Of a DNA stretch of 37,740 nt, positions 7,484-15,302 are shown in pieces (position 1 is the first letter of the stretch; each line of letters begins with the position of its first letter). Under the pieces are notes generated by a model. The model made no database searches, was not told where the DNA came from, and saw only the letters and a list, made by a program, of their open reading frames with translations. The stretch spans positions 1 to 37,740 of the forward strand of contig JABIBQ010000061.1 of NCBI GenBank assembly GCA_018652685.1, written 5' to 3'. A program made the position numbers and the translations under genes. The stretch comes from Candidatus Bathyarchaeota archaeon (GTDB lineage Archaea; Thermoproteota; Bathyarchaeia; TCS64).

Positions 7484-8409
7484 ACCCTCATGGCCAGGGC
7501 CAAGGCCCCTATCAGGACAGCGTCCCCTCCCAGGGGCGTCACCTTGATCTCGGGTTTTCTGTTGATGAGGTGTTTATCGATGTTTTCTCGTATCGGATCC
7601 AGGACCAGTCTTGGGTTGTTGAGCGCTATGGACCCGCCCACGGTTATGATCTCAGGGTCGAAAAGATTCGTGATGTTGGCGAAGCCAGCCGCGTTGATTT
7701 TACCGATCTCAGTTACCACACCCAATGCGACCTCGTCGCTCTGTTTTGCAGCGTCGTAGATAGTCTTGGATGTTAATTGATTAAGGTCTCCACTAATTAG
7801 GTTGGCTATCAGGCTTTTCCTCCAGCTTGCTTTCATCAGTTTCAACGCGAACCTCGGAATATTGCTGCCGCTGGCGTAAGCCTCCCAGTGGCCATAGCTG
7901 CCACACCCGCACTTGATGTCGGAGTACGCGTCGATTGTGATATGTCCGATCTCGGGGGCGTTCCCATCCTTCCCCTGGAGAAGATGGTTATCGACAATCG
8001 CTCCCCCTCCGATGCCGGTGCTGATGGTGACGTAGACGATGTTGCTGTACCCCTTTCCCGCACCGAACCTCTGCTCACCTAGCACGGCCGCGGCGCAATC
8101 GTTTACCAGTTTGGTCTTGATTCCGAAGTGATCCTCAAGTGGTTGAGTGACAGGGATGTAGTTGAAGGGGTAGTTTGGGGTGTTTGTGATCTTGCCCGTC
8201 TCCAAATCGATGGGCCCGATGCTTCCGATCCCGATTGATTCAGGATTTCCGTCCTTTACGTCCCCAATCAGGCGGATGATTTGCTGGGATACACCGTCAG
8301 CTCCCTTTCCTGTCTCAGTCAGCTCGGACCGCTTCTCGTGTAGGCCGTCACTGCTACCAGTGGCGACCCTGATGTTTGTAGCCCCAATATCAACGGCGAT
8401 GTAGCTCAA
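7480..8409 (-). CDS. ROK family sugar kinase
   Basis: ROK kinases phosphorylate glucose, N-acetylglucosamine or related sugars with ATP. The 309-residue protein starts at TTG 8409. The phosphate-binding motif YIAVDIGATNIRVA (residues 3-16), the catalytic region KLVNDCAAAVLGEQRFGAG, the glycine-rich TISTGIGGGAIVD and the ROK signature PEIGHITI...CGCGSYGHWEAYASG are all present. The zinc-binding CxCGxxGC box has His (GHWE) in place of the third Cys, so the metal site is His/Cys2/His if it binds zinc. The upstream FAH-family gene on the same strand ends 33 nt before it, so they may be co-transcribed. Substrate unknown; glucokinase is the most common annotation. Confidence 0.85.
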   Translation of the reverse strand: MSYIAVDIGATNIRVATGSSDGLHEKRSELTETGKGADGVSQQIIRLIGDVKDGNPESIGIGSIGPIDLETGKITNTPNYPFNYIPVTQPLEDHFGIKTKLVNDCAAAVLGEQRFGAGKGYSNIVYVTISTGIGGGAIVDNHLLQGKDGNAPEIGHITIDAYSDIKCGCGSYGHWEAYASGSNIPRFALKLMKASWRKSLIANLISGDLNQLTSKTIYDAAKQSDEVALGVVTEIGKINAAGFANITNLFDPEIITVGGSIALNNPRLVLDPIRENIDKHLINRKPEIKVTPLGGDAVLIGALALAMRV

Positions 8410-8427
8410 AGTAAAGAAGAAGAGTAG

Positions 8428-8454
8428 GTTGAGAAGAAAAAGTTATTTCTCAAC
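8428..8454 (-). other. Intercistronic hairpin between the FAH and ROK genes
   Basis: GTTGAGAA (8428-8435) and TTCTCAAC (8447-8454) form a perfect 8-bp stem. One arm is the last coding part of the FAH gene, the other lies in its 3' spacer. On the minus strand the loop and spacer are pyrimidine-rich (CTTTTTCTTCTC), so this may stop or slow transcription before the ROK gene. Confidence 0.4.
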
Positions 8455-9465
8455 TATCTTGGTTTTCAGGTAGCCGACGCCCTCTATCCATGCCTTTAGA
8501 TGGTCTCCTGGCTTCAAGAACAGCTTGGGGTCGGTCTTTCCGTCGATCCTAGGTGTCTGGTCCATTGCCGTTCCACTGCATGTGCCTCCACAGATCATGT
8601 CTCCAGGGTAGAAAGGCACGTCCTTGCTGAGCCATGAGAGCCACCACTCGTAGCCCCTGATGATGCTGGACATGGAGCCGTCCTGCCTGAGCTCTCCGTT
8701 GACCCACTGTTTCATGCCTAGGACGTATGGATTTGGGATATCATCTTTTGTTACGATACATGGGCCCATAGGTGCGCTTCCGTCAAAGTTCTTTGCCCAG
8801 AAGAAACCGTCTGGTCCACCTCCGAATGCACCGTCCCTTTTGCTCAGGTCGTTGACGATGGTGTATCCATAAATGTAATCCATGCCGTTTTCTTCCACCG
8901 TGTCCTTGGCGTACTTGCCCAGGACCGCCGCGAGCTCTACCTCATAGTCCATCCTTTTTGTACTAGCTGGGTAAGGTGTCTCAGTGCCTGGGTCCCTAAC
9001 GAAGCTTGCCTGCTTCCAGAATCCCCAAGTTCTGTATTCACCCGCCGCGACCTTTGCCTTCAACTCCTCAAGGGTCGTGGTGTCGCCCCTGATCATTTTG
9101 TAGGCGTCGATGCTGTGGTCATAAAAGTTGGCCCCCGCCATGGCGATCTTGGTGCCATTGCTTGGCAGTGGTGCCTTGAGCTTGTACTCTCCTTTCTTGT
9201 AGACCAACTTCTGGCCCTTGGGGCCGCAACAGGCTCCTGCCTTGACGTGTTCAAGGGCCTTCTTTGCCTTTTCGAGCCCTGCATCTCCCTCCTTGATGAA
9301 CGCGAGTAAACAGCTTGGAACCTTGGCGTCTGCCTTCCTCTGTGGGTTGGCTGCTCCTTTGCTTTTCTTGTATGCCGCGAACGCATAATTTAGGTCAATA
9401 ACGCTATCATCTACGAGAGCTCCTAGCCTGCCCTCATTGTACTTGACTAGCTTCATTAGAATCAT
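8443..9465 (-). CDS. Fumarylacetoacetate hydrolase family protein
   Basis: The FAH fold cleaves or hydrates beta-keto or enol acids using a divalent metal. In this 340-residue protein the metal ligands and catalytic motifs are recognisable: MDYEVELAAVLGKYAKD (about 172-188, with the E-x-E pair), YTIVNDLSKRD (201-211), SAPMGPCIVTKDDIPN, and the C-terminal PGDMICGGTCSGTAMD. The exact substrate is unknown; homologues act on fumarylacetoacetate, acylpyruvates or 2-keto-3-deoxy sugar acids. With a ROK kinase next to it, a sugar-acid route is possible (inference). Two ATGs are available, 9465 and 9456; a minus-strand TATA box (TTTATAA, 9485-9491) is placed between the ideal distances for each. Confidence 0.85.
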   Translation of the reverse strand: MILMKLVKYNEGRLGALVDDSVIDLNYAFAAYKKSKGAANPQRKADAKVPSCLLAFIKEGDAGLEKAKKALEHVKAGACCGPKGQKLVYKKGEYKLKAPLPSNGTKIAMAGANFYDHSIDAYKMIRGDTTTLEELKAKVAAGEYRTWGFWKQASFVRDPGTETPYPASTKRMDYEVELAAVLGKYAKDTVEENGMDYIYGYTIVNDLSKRDGAFGGGPDGFFWAKNFDGSAPMGPCIVTKDDIPNPYVLGMKQWVNGELRQDGSMSSIIRGYEWWLSWLSKDVPFYPGDMICGGTCSGTAMDQTPRIDGKTDPKLFLKPGDHLKAWIEGVGYLKTKIVEK

Positions 9466-9483
9466 GATATGGGTGTCCTTTCT

Positions 9484-9614
9484 GGTTATAAATTATCTCA
9501 AAAGATTAATTATTAGTTGAAAAGGCGAGTAATTACAAAAATTATTGGGGTAAAAAGGCGTGGAATAAGATTATATCGTTGAAGAATACACTTTTCTGAT
9601 GTTTCAACAGAGGT
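9484..9614. promoter_or_regulatory. Divergent promoters of the FAH gene and the oxidoreductase operon
   Basis: TTATAAATTATC at 9484 onward holds a TATA box for the minus-strand FAH gene. GATTATATCG (about 9569-9578) is the matching element for the plus-strand operon, which predicts a start of transcription near 9600 and a leader of about 22 nt carrying the Shine-Dalgarno GAGGT at 9610-9614. The 90 nt between the boxes are AT-rich. Confidence 0.5.
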
Positions 9615-9621
9615 ACATGAT

Positions 9622-10422
9622 ATGATGGAGATAAGATTCCACGGAAGGGGCGGTCAGGGAGCCGTCACGGGCACAAGGATACTAGCAACTGCCCTATACT
9701 ATGAGGGAAAATTCACTCAGGGAATCCCGATGTACGGTACAGAGAGGCGTGGCGCACCTGTGGTCAGCTTCCTCCGAGTAGGAGAGGAGCGGATCAACGA
9801 GCGTGACCTAGTCCATGAGCCAGACATGGTTATTGTCCTTGACCCCCTGCTCGGTAAGAGCGTTCCAGTCACTGAAGGGCTCAAAAAGGGCGGAATGGTC
9901 CTCATTAACCACCCTAGGGGTGGTCGAGATACCGGTCTAGGCGGGGATTTCAATGTATCCAGTGTCGATGCCACGAACATCGCCCTTGAGGAGATTGGAC
10001 GTCCGATCACAAACACGGCCATACTGGGTGCGTTCGCCAAGGTAACTGGCTCCGTCAGCCTTGAGAGCCTAGAGAGGGCCATCAACGAGCAATGGAAAGG
10101 CAGGATCGCGGAAATGAATATCAACGCCGTCAGGAAAGCTTACGAGCAGACCAACGCACCAGTGGATGTCAGCGACCTACCGCCACAGAAGGTAGAAACC
10201 AAGCCAGGTGAGCTTAATGTCTCGAGCTGGAGGGTCTACACGCCTGTACTAGACAAGGACAAGTGCATAGGGTGCATGCGTTGTTACATACTGTGTCCAG
10301 AGGTGGCAATCAGCATGGTCGACAAGAAGGCAGTGATTAACTACAAACACTGCAAGGGATGCGGTGTCTGCACAGAGGAGTGCCCGGTGGATGCGATTGA
10401 TTTCGTCCAGGAGACCATCTAG
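9622..10422 (+). CDS. 2-oxoacid:ferredoxin oxidoreductase, fused gamma and delta subunits
   Basis: The gamma part (residues 1-180) opens with MEIRFHGRGGQGAVTGTRIL, the CoA-binding-type GRGGQG motif, and includes GIPMYGTERRGAPV. The delta part (about 200-266) is a two-cluster ferredoxin: Cys 215, 218, 221 and 225 (CIGCMRCYILCP) and Cys 244, 247, 250 and 254 (CKGCGVCTEECP). In many archaea these are separate genes (porC and porD); here one ORF covers both. With the next two genes it makes a complete enzyme for CoA-dependent oxidative decarboxylation of a 2-oxoacid, passing electrons to ferredoxin. The start is ATG 9622 or 9625, with GAGGT upstream. The next gene follows 12 nt later. Confidence 0.9.
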   Translation: MMEIRFHGRGGQGAVTGTRILATALYYEGKFTQGIPMYGTERRGAPVVSFLRVGEERINERDLVHEPDMVIVLDPLLGKSVPVTEGLKKGGMVLINHPRGGRDTGLGGDFNVSSVDATNIALEEIGRPITNTAILGAFAKVTGSVSLESLERAINEQWKGRIAEMNINAVRKAYEQTNAPVDVSDLPPQKVETKPGELNVSSWRVYTPVLDKDKCIGCMRCYILCPEVAISMVDKKAVINYKHCKGCGVCTEECPVDAIDFVQETI

Positions 10423-10434
10423 GAGGATTATGAA

Positions 10435-11622
10435 ATGGCAAAGAAATTCGAGGTTATGGTAGGAAACAAGGCAGTGGCTTACGCGGCGAAACTCGCACGA
10501 GTGAAATTCGTCAGTGCCTACCCCATTACACCCCAGACAACTATCGTGCAGTACCTGTCAGATATGTGCGCCACCGGCGAGATGGACGCTGAGTACGTCA
10601 CAATGGAGGGGGAACTCAGCTGCCAGGCAAGCGCCATCACAGCCAGCACAACGGTCAGGAGCTTCACCGCTACAAGCGGACCCGGTCTGCTTTACATGCA
10701 CCACCCATTACACATGACCAGCTGGGCAAGGCTCCCCCTCGTTATGGCAGTCGTCCACAGGTCAACAAAGGGCATGCAGCCTGACCAGATGGACACAATG
10801 AGCCAGAGGGACACAGGTTGGCTTATGCTTGAGTGCCAGAACAGCCAGGAGCTGTTAGACACCGGCATAATGAGTTTCAAGATAGCGGAGGACCCGAGAG
10901 TCATGCTTCCAACTATCTTCATGGGCGACGGTTACATCCTAAGCTACACATCTGAACCTGTTGAGATTCCGGACCAGGAATTGGTAGACGAGTTTCTGGG
11001 GCCATACAGGAGACCATACCCCATGTTCCCAGAAGAGGCAGCCGAGTCCCTGAAGCTCATGGGTGCAATGTGGTCGAACCAGCACGGCCCCCAGCACATC
11101 TGGAAGATGCAACAGGAGGCCGCTATGAACGCCAAGATCGTTATCAAGGAGGTAAATACGGAGTTCCAGAAAAAGTTCGGAAGGAGCTACGGTAACGGGC
11201 TGGTAGAGGAGTACAAATGTGAGAACGTTGACGCCGTCCTTGTCGGGATGGGCACCATCGCCTCAACCGCAAAGACTGCTATCGACAGGCTCCAGAAGGA
11301 GGGAAAAAAGGTTGGTCTTGTAGCCATCAAGAGCTTCAAGCCCTTCCCGGACGAGGAATTCCAGAGGATCGCAGGATATACCAAGGCTATGGGCGTCATC
11401 GACAGGAACGTCTCAACGGGGACTAAGGGTGGAATCACCTTCACAGAGATTAGACACGCGCTCTACGACTTAGACGAGCGTCCTGTCACACTGAACTTCC
11501 ACGCAGGAATGAGAGGACAAGAGGTCACAGTGGACGGACTGAAACGGATGGCCGAGAAGACCCTCAAAGCAGCGAGGGGCGAGAAAGTAGCTCCCATCGT
11601 GGAGTGGGTAGGAGGAAACTGA
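10435..11622 (+). CDS. porA: 2-oxoacid:ferredoxin oxidoreductase, alpha subunit (PorA-like)
   Basis: The 395-residue alpha subunit provides the substrate-binding half of the TPP site. Diagnostic motifs are SAYPITPQTTIV at residues 27-38, the YVTMEGELSCQASAITAS stretch, the ATSGPGLLYMHHPLH loop and, near the C-terminus, the domain II segment VDAVLVGMGTIASTAKTAID and GVIDRNVSTGTKGG. These favour pyruvate or branched-chain 2-oxoacid enzymes (PorA/VorA) over 2-oxoglutarate enzymes. An AGGAGG site lies just before the ATG. Only 1 nt separates its stop from the beta gene. The substrate is not proven by sequence; the symbol marks the family. Confidence 0.9.
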   Translation: MAKKFEVMVGNKAVAYAAKLARVKFVSAYPITPQTTIVQYLSDMCATGEMDAEYVTMEGELSCQASAITASTTVRSFTATSGPGLLYMHHPLHMTSWARLPLVMAVVHRSTKGMQPDQMDTMSQRDTGWLMLECQNSQELLDTGIMSFKIAEDPRVMLPTIFMGDGYILSYTSEPVEIPDQELVDEFLGPYRRPYPMFPEEAAESLKLMGAMWSNQHGPQHIWKMQQEAAMNAKIVIKEVNTEFQKKFGRSYGNGLVEEYKCENVDAVLVGMGTIASTAKTAIDRLQKEGKKVGLVAIKSFKPFPDEEFQRIAGYTKAMGVIDRNVSTGTKGGITFTEIRHALYDLDERPVTLNFHAGMRGQEVTVDGLKRMAEKTLKAARGEKVAPIVEWVGGN

Positions 11623-11623
11623 A

Positions 11624-12517
11624 ATGAGTAAACCAGTGCCATTATCGAGACTAGACGCAAAAGAATTCATCTCCCCTGCAAACAGCGCTTGCCAGGGCTG
11701 CGCGGGCAGCATGGTGGCCAGGATAGTTGCAAAGATAATAGGGAAAGAGATGGTCCGGCAGGAAGTAGCTTGCTGTGGCCCGGCTTTCGGGAACATCCAG
11801 CAGCCAGTCTTCTACGGCGAGATATTTGAGGGAGCGGGAGCAATGATGACCGGCTTCGCAAGGGCATTCAAGAGGGCAGACAGGGAGGACATCCGAGTCG
11901 TCGGAATCATCGGTGACGGAGGTACCAGTGACATCGGGTTCCAGGGATTATCCGCTGCCGCGGAACGTAACGAGGACATGCTCTGGATATGTTATGATAA
12001 CGAGGCTTACATGAACACAGGCGGACAGAGGAGTAGCGCGACATCCAAGTATGCGTCAACCACTACAACACCAGTCGGTGAGCTTAGCAGGGGTAAGGCA
12101 GAGAAGAAGAAGCCCCTTCCACTCATCGTGGCGTTACATGATGTGCCATACACGGCTACTGCCAGCGTTGCCTTCCCGGAGGACTTTATCGGTAAACTAG
12201 CCTATGCGAAGCCCATCAGGGGTTTCCGTTTCATACAGGTGAGCGCCCCCTGCCCAACTGGGTGGAGGTTCGACCCAAGGTACTCCGCGAGAATAGCCAA
12301 GGATATGGTCGAGAGCGGTCTGTGGCCTCTGTACGAGGTCTATGACGGCACCCTGAAGATCAGCTACAAGCCAAAAGAGCTGAAGCCTGTAAAGGATGTT
12401 CTCCATGGCCAGGGTAGGTTCCGTCACCTCACTGACGATGAGGTTGACGAGGTTCAGGGCTATGTCTTCCGGCAGTGGGAGCGACTGGTCGAGAAGGACG
12501 GCGCTCCCCTCCTCTAA
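11624..12517 (+). CDS. porB: 2-oxoacid:ferredoxin oxidoreductase, beta subunit (PorB-like)
   Basis: This 297-residue subunit carries the TPP diphosphate/Mg site and a [4Fe-4S] cluster. Cys 23 and 26 (CQGC), the CC pair at 50-51 and the Cys of APCPTGW near residue 207 are the expected cluster ligands. The TPP motif is GDGGTSDIGFQGLSAAAER at about 97-115, followed by WICYDNEAYMNTGGQRSSAT, typical of pyruvate/2-ketoisovalerate beta subunits. Gene order gamma-delta, alpha, beta and tight spacing define one operon. An L-lactate permease gene follows after 90 nt, suggesting that pyruvate from lactate may be one source of substrate, though no lactate dehydrogenase is in the window. Confidence 0.9.
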   Translation: MSKPVPLSRLDAKEFISPANSACQGCAGSMVARIVAKIIGKEMVRQEVACCGPAFGNIQQPVFYGEIFEGAGAMMTGFARAFKRADREDIRVVGIIGDGGTSDIGFQGLSAAAERNEDMLWICYDNEAYMNTGGQRSSATSKYASTTTTPVGELSRGKAEKKKPLPLIVALHDVPYTATASVAFPEDFIGKLAYAKPIRGFRFIQVSAPCPTGWRFDPRYSARIAKDMVESGLWPLYEVYDGTLKISYKPKELKPVKDVLHGQGRFRHLTDDEVDEVQGYVFRQWERLVEKDGAPLL

Positions 12518-12578
12518 TTATTTTCAATTATTTCTGCTCATTTAACCGGTAAACTGTGCCGTAATTGCGCATGCAAAC

Positions 12579-12586
12579 CTTATATG
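12579..12586 (+). promoter_or_regulatory. TATA box of the lactate permease gene
   Basis: CTTATATG is centred about 27 nt above the ATG at 12611, which puts the predicted transcript start on or beside that codon. This favours a leaderless mRNA and ATG 12611 over the TTG at 12605. Confidence 0.5.
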
Positions 12587-12610
12587 GTCAAATAAACCAC
12601 ACATTTGACT

Positions 12611-14173
12611 ATGTTAGGCGCTTATCTTGCGTTTATTCCGTTTGTGGTCACCTTGACCGCGATACTGAAATTTAAAATGAAGACCCACAAGGCCGGCCTG
12701 CTCGGCACGGCCATTACTTGGTTTATCGCCATATTCTACAGCAAGACCTCTGTCTGGTTGCTTGCTGCCGCGTGGGTTTACGGTATACTGGTCCCCCTGA
12801 GCTATACATTAGCCGGGTTCGCGGCATGGTACATGACTTACCATATGATGTTCCACGGGTGCTTCGATCATATCCAGGAGGGCATCAAGCGAATGAAGGG
12901 CGGACTCGTGTTCAAGACCTTCTTCCTGTGCTTTGGCATGGGAGTCATGATGTTGTCCTCTGGGGCAGGGTTCACTTGGCTGGCCGTTGTGCTCAACGAT
13001 ATGGGTATCTCCCCGTGGGCTGTCAGCATTCTCATCGAGGGCTCGGCTGATCCGTTGACCCAGTACGCATACTACGCTACGCCGGTGGTTGTCCCGACCC
13101 TTCTCTACGGTGAGATGTTCGGTTTTACACTGGCCGATCTTATGCCTATGTTCAACAGGTTCTTCTGGGTTACAATCCCCGGGTTTGCCCTTGCTATGCT
13201 TTGGGTGTTGAAAGAGGACGGCCACAAGGTTAGCAGGCGCGACGCAACGATTGTTGTCGTCTACGGGCTATTACTCGCGGGGGTGGTCAACATACTGAAC
13301 CTCACTGTCGATATCATGGCGGTCGGTATCCTCGCTGGAGCGGCCGGTATGGCCATGCTTTATGGCGCCCAGAAGATTGGGCTGTTCTCTACCTCGGAGG
13401 ACTTGTCACAGCAGTACGAGCCGATGACCGAGTCACAGTCAGGGAATTTCAAGAAGGCCATCGCCCCACTGGTGATTGTCTCGATACTCGCCGGACTGTG
13501 GGGTTCATTCGGTAAGCCCATCGAGAGGATGCTCGGTGTAATCCAGATCCCAATAATCGCAGACCAGACCGTGCCGTTCAAGGTGATGCAGCCGGCCGTC
13601 TGGCCCATTGTAACGATTCTCCTCATGTTCACGTTCCTGAAGCCTTCAAAGAAGAGCCACAGTTACACGATGAAGTTCATCAAGGAGAGATGGGTCATCA
13701 CTCAGATCGCGAACTGGATGTTCGCCGGCATGGTGTTCTCGTATTTCTGGAGCGGCAAGGTCATCATAGATGGTGCTCTCGTCCTGCCGGCGGCGAACGA
13801 GCACCTAAACCTGATGCAGAGCCTAGCCAACTTTGCGACTGGATGGGGCCTCCACCCGTACATCGTGATGGTCCCGTTCATGTCCATGTTCGCGACGACG
13901 CTGTTGGGATCGGAATTGACGTCAACGACGTTCTTCACGCCGTTCCACTTCGCGGCTTCCAAGCTCCTCGGATTCACGCAGCCTGCAGCGTTAATGGTTG
14001 GACACGTTGTGGCTAACATCGGCATCACGGATATCAGGAAGCTGATGAAGAACGTGGCGCTGATAGGCGCCTACGGCGAGGAGTACAAGGCTCTCAGGAA
14101 GACTTTCGTCATCGGACTCATCATCACGGCGGCGACGATTATTCCGCTACTGAGCTTCCTCTGGTGGCCGTAG
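12611..14173 (+). CDS. L-lactate permease family transporter
   Basis: This 520-residue integral membrane protein has about 13-14 hydrophobic segments and the features of the LctP/GlcA family, which takes up lactate or glycolate with protons. Recognisable pieces are AILKFKMKTHKAGLLG at the N-terminus, MLSSGAGFTWLAVVLNDMG, the STTFFTPFHFAASKLLGF stretch and GHVVANIGITDIRKLMKNV near the C-terminus. Length fits the family (about 500-560). A TTG at 12605 could add two residues, but the TATA spacing favours ATG 12611. It is downstream of the 2-oxoacid oxidoreductase operon but has its own promoter. The nearest regulator gene, ArsR-type, lies convergent after a hairpin and T-rich stretch. Confidence 0.85.
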   Translation: MLGAYLAFIPFVVTLTAILKFKMKTHKAGLLGTAITWFIAIFYSKTSVWLLAAAWVYGILVPLSYTLAGFAAWYMTYHMMFHGCFDHIQEGIKRMKGGLVFKTFFLCFGMGVMMLSSGAGFTWLAVVLNDMGISPWAVSILIEGSADPLTQYAYYATPVVVPTLLYGEMFGFTLADLMPMFNRFFWVTIPGFALAMLWVLKEDGHKVSRRDATIVVVYGLLLAGVVNILNLTVDIMAVGILAGAAGMAMLYGAQKIGLFSTSEDLSQQYEPMTESQSGNFKKAIAPLVIVSILAGLWGSFGKPIERMLGVIQIPIIADQTVPFKVMQPAVWPIVTILLMFTFLKPSKKSHSYTMKFIKERWVITQIANWMFAGMVFSYFWSGKVIIDGALVLPAANEHLNLMQSLANFATGWGLHPYIVMVPFMSMFATTLLGSELTSTTFFTPFHFAASKLLGFTQPAALMVGHVVANIGITDIRKLMKNVALIGAYGEEYKALRKTFVIGLIITAATIIPLLSFLWWP

Positions 14174-14224
14174 CCCCCATTTTTGCGTCAAGTAACCTCA
14201 CATAAGGTGTAAAATGCGCTCCAA

Positions 14225-14289
14225 CTCCCGAGTATAACTCAATAAAATATTTCAGTTATTTTGGGAGAGATATTTTCTAACTTTTTTAC
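14225..14289 (+). terminator. Hairpin and T-tracts after the lactate permease gene
   Basis: CTCCC (14225-14229) pairs with GGGAG (14263-14267), and ATAACT (14234-14239) pairs with AGTTAT (14254-14259), giving a two-part stem with an AT-rich loop. TATTTTCTAACTTTTTT follows, the T-rich sort of sequence at which archaeal RNA polymerase stops. Confidence 0.4.
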
Positions 14290-14322
14290 CAAGAGGCTGA
14301 GTTATAGAACTGTCTTGGTTAT

Positions 14323-14640
14323 TCACTCACAGAGTCTGTCGAGATGACTCAGAAGATCATCTCTGGCTAGGCTATAAAACCGTCTTCTGCCATCTCTCCG
14401 GACCTTGAGCAATCCTAGATCCTGTAGCATGAGCAGGTGGACCGAGACAGTAGGCTGGAGTATCTCAAAGAAGGGCAGAAGGTCTGAGACACATCTCTCC
14501 CCGTCCCTGAGTATGTAGAGAAGCTTGAGTCTATTAGGGTCGCCCAGGGCTTTGAATATCTCTGAACGTTTTGAGATGTCTTCTCTTGTGACTGATACCT
14601 CGGCTGTTTCGTACGTGTTTATGGTCTGGTTAGCTATCAC
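14323..14640 (-). CDS. ArsR-type winged-helix regulator
   Basis: The 105-residue protein starts at GTG 14640 behind two strong GGAG Shine-Dalgarno copies. The ArsR fold is clear: SEIFKALGDPNRLKLLYIL (about 26-44), the dimer-recognition helix ILQPTVSVHLLMLQDLGLL (about 59-77) and the wing KVRRDGRRRFYSL. The metal box of classical members, ELCVCDL, reads ERCVSDL with one Cys lost, so it probably does not sense arsenic or cadmium by that site. It faces away from a flavoprotein gene at 14754; a small dyad ACATA-ATGA-TATGT at 14681-14694 lies between them and could be the operator for both genes (inference). Confidence 0.85.
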   Translation of the reverse strand: MIANQTINTYETAEVSVTREDISKRSEIFKALGDPNRLKLLYILRDGERCVSDLLPFFEILQPTVSVHLLMLQDLGLLKVRRDGRRRFYSLARDDLLSHLDRLCE

Positions 14641-14753
14641 TCGCTCCTGCTCCTGTATGAAGCAGACTCTGGTTTTCAGGACATAATGATATGTGTGTAG
14701 AAAAAGGAGACAACAATATCCCGTTTATATCAGGCGGTTCCGTGGGTAATTGC

Positions 14754-15302
14754 ATGAAGGTCACGGCATTTCTAGGAAGTCCACACAGAAACGGCCAGAG
14801 CTCAAGACTTGCATCCGCCATTCTTGAGGGAGCCGAAGAGTCAGGCTCCGAAATCAAAGTTCACTTCCTCGGTTCGAAGAACATCAAAGGGTGCAACGGG
14901 TGCTACCACTGTGAAAAGGCCCGCGAGTGCATAATCAAGGACGATGAGATGCAGGAGATTTACGCGGACATGGAGTCAAGCGACGCCTACGTCTTCGCCT
15001 CGCCCGTCTACTTCGATCACGTCACTGCCCAGTTCAAGCTCTTCGTTGACAGGATATTCCCGTACTACCATGAGAAGCCACTCAAGGGCAAAAAGGCTGT
15101 TTTTGTCCTCACATACGAGGAGAATAACGCTGAAATCTACGGGGAAATAGTTGACTGGTTCAGCGGCATGATCGATGTATGCCACGGGATCAAGGTCGTG
15201 GACTCCCTCAAGGTACATGGGGTCGTCACTCAACCTGTGAAGGACAACCCCGAGCTCCTGAAAAAGGCCAAGGATATGGGCCGAGGTCTGGGTCAATCCT
15301 AG
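14754..15302 (+). CDS. NADPH-dependent FMN reductase / iron-sulfur flavoprotein family
   Basis: I place the start at ATG 14754 (182 residues): MKVTAFLGSPHRNGQSS is the flavodoxin-like FMN-phosphate loop and a TTTATAT box lies about 27 nt above it. An upstream ATG at 14691 would add 21 residues without family resemblance. After the loop comes CNGCYHCEKARECIIKDD, the compact Cys motif of iron-sulfur flavoproteins, which in characterised members holds a [4Fe-4S] cluster, then ASPVYFDHVTAQFKLFVDR, the flavin-contacting segment. It is therefore a redox protein passing electrons between ferredoxin or NAD(P)H and acceptors. The stop overlaps that of the convergent HAD gene by CTAG. Confidence 0.85.
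   Translation: MKVTAFLGSPHRNGQSSRLASAILEGAEESGSEIKVHFLGSKNIKGCNGCYHCEKARECIIKDDEMQEIYADMESSDAYVFASPVYFDHVTAQFKLFVDRIFPYYHEKPLKGKKAVFVLTYEENNAEIYGEIVDWFSGMIDVCHGIKVVDSLKVHGVVTQPVKDNPELLKKAKDMGRGLGQS

Noticed and set aside
12809..13225. 138-codon ORF opposite the lactate permease gene
   Set aside because: Antisense shadow of a well-supported membrane protein; His/Glu-rich composition reflects reversed codons.
14691..14753. Upstream ATG for the flavoprotein
   Set aside because: A TATA box lies between this ATG and 14754, and the extra residues do not fit the family.
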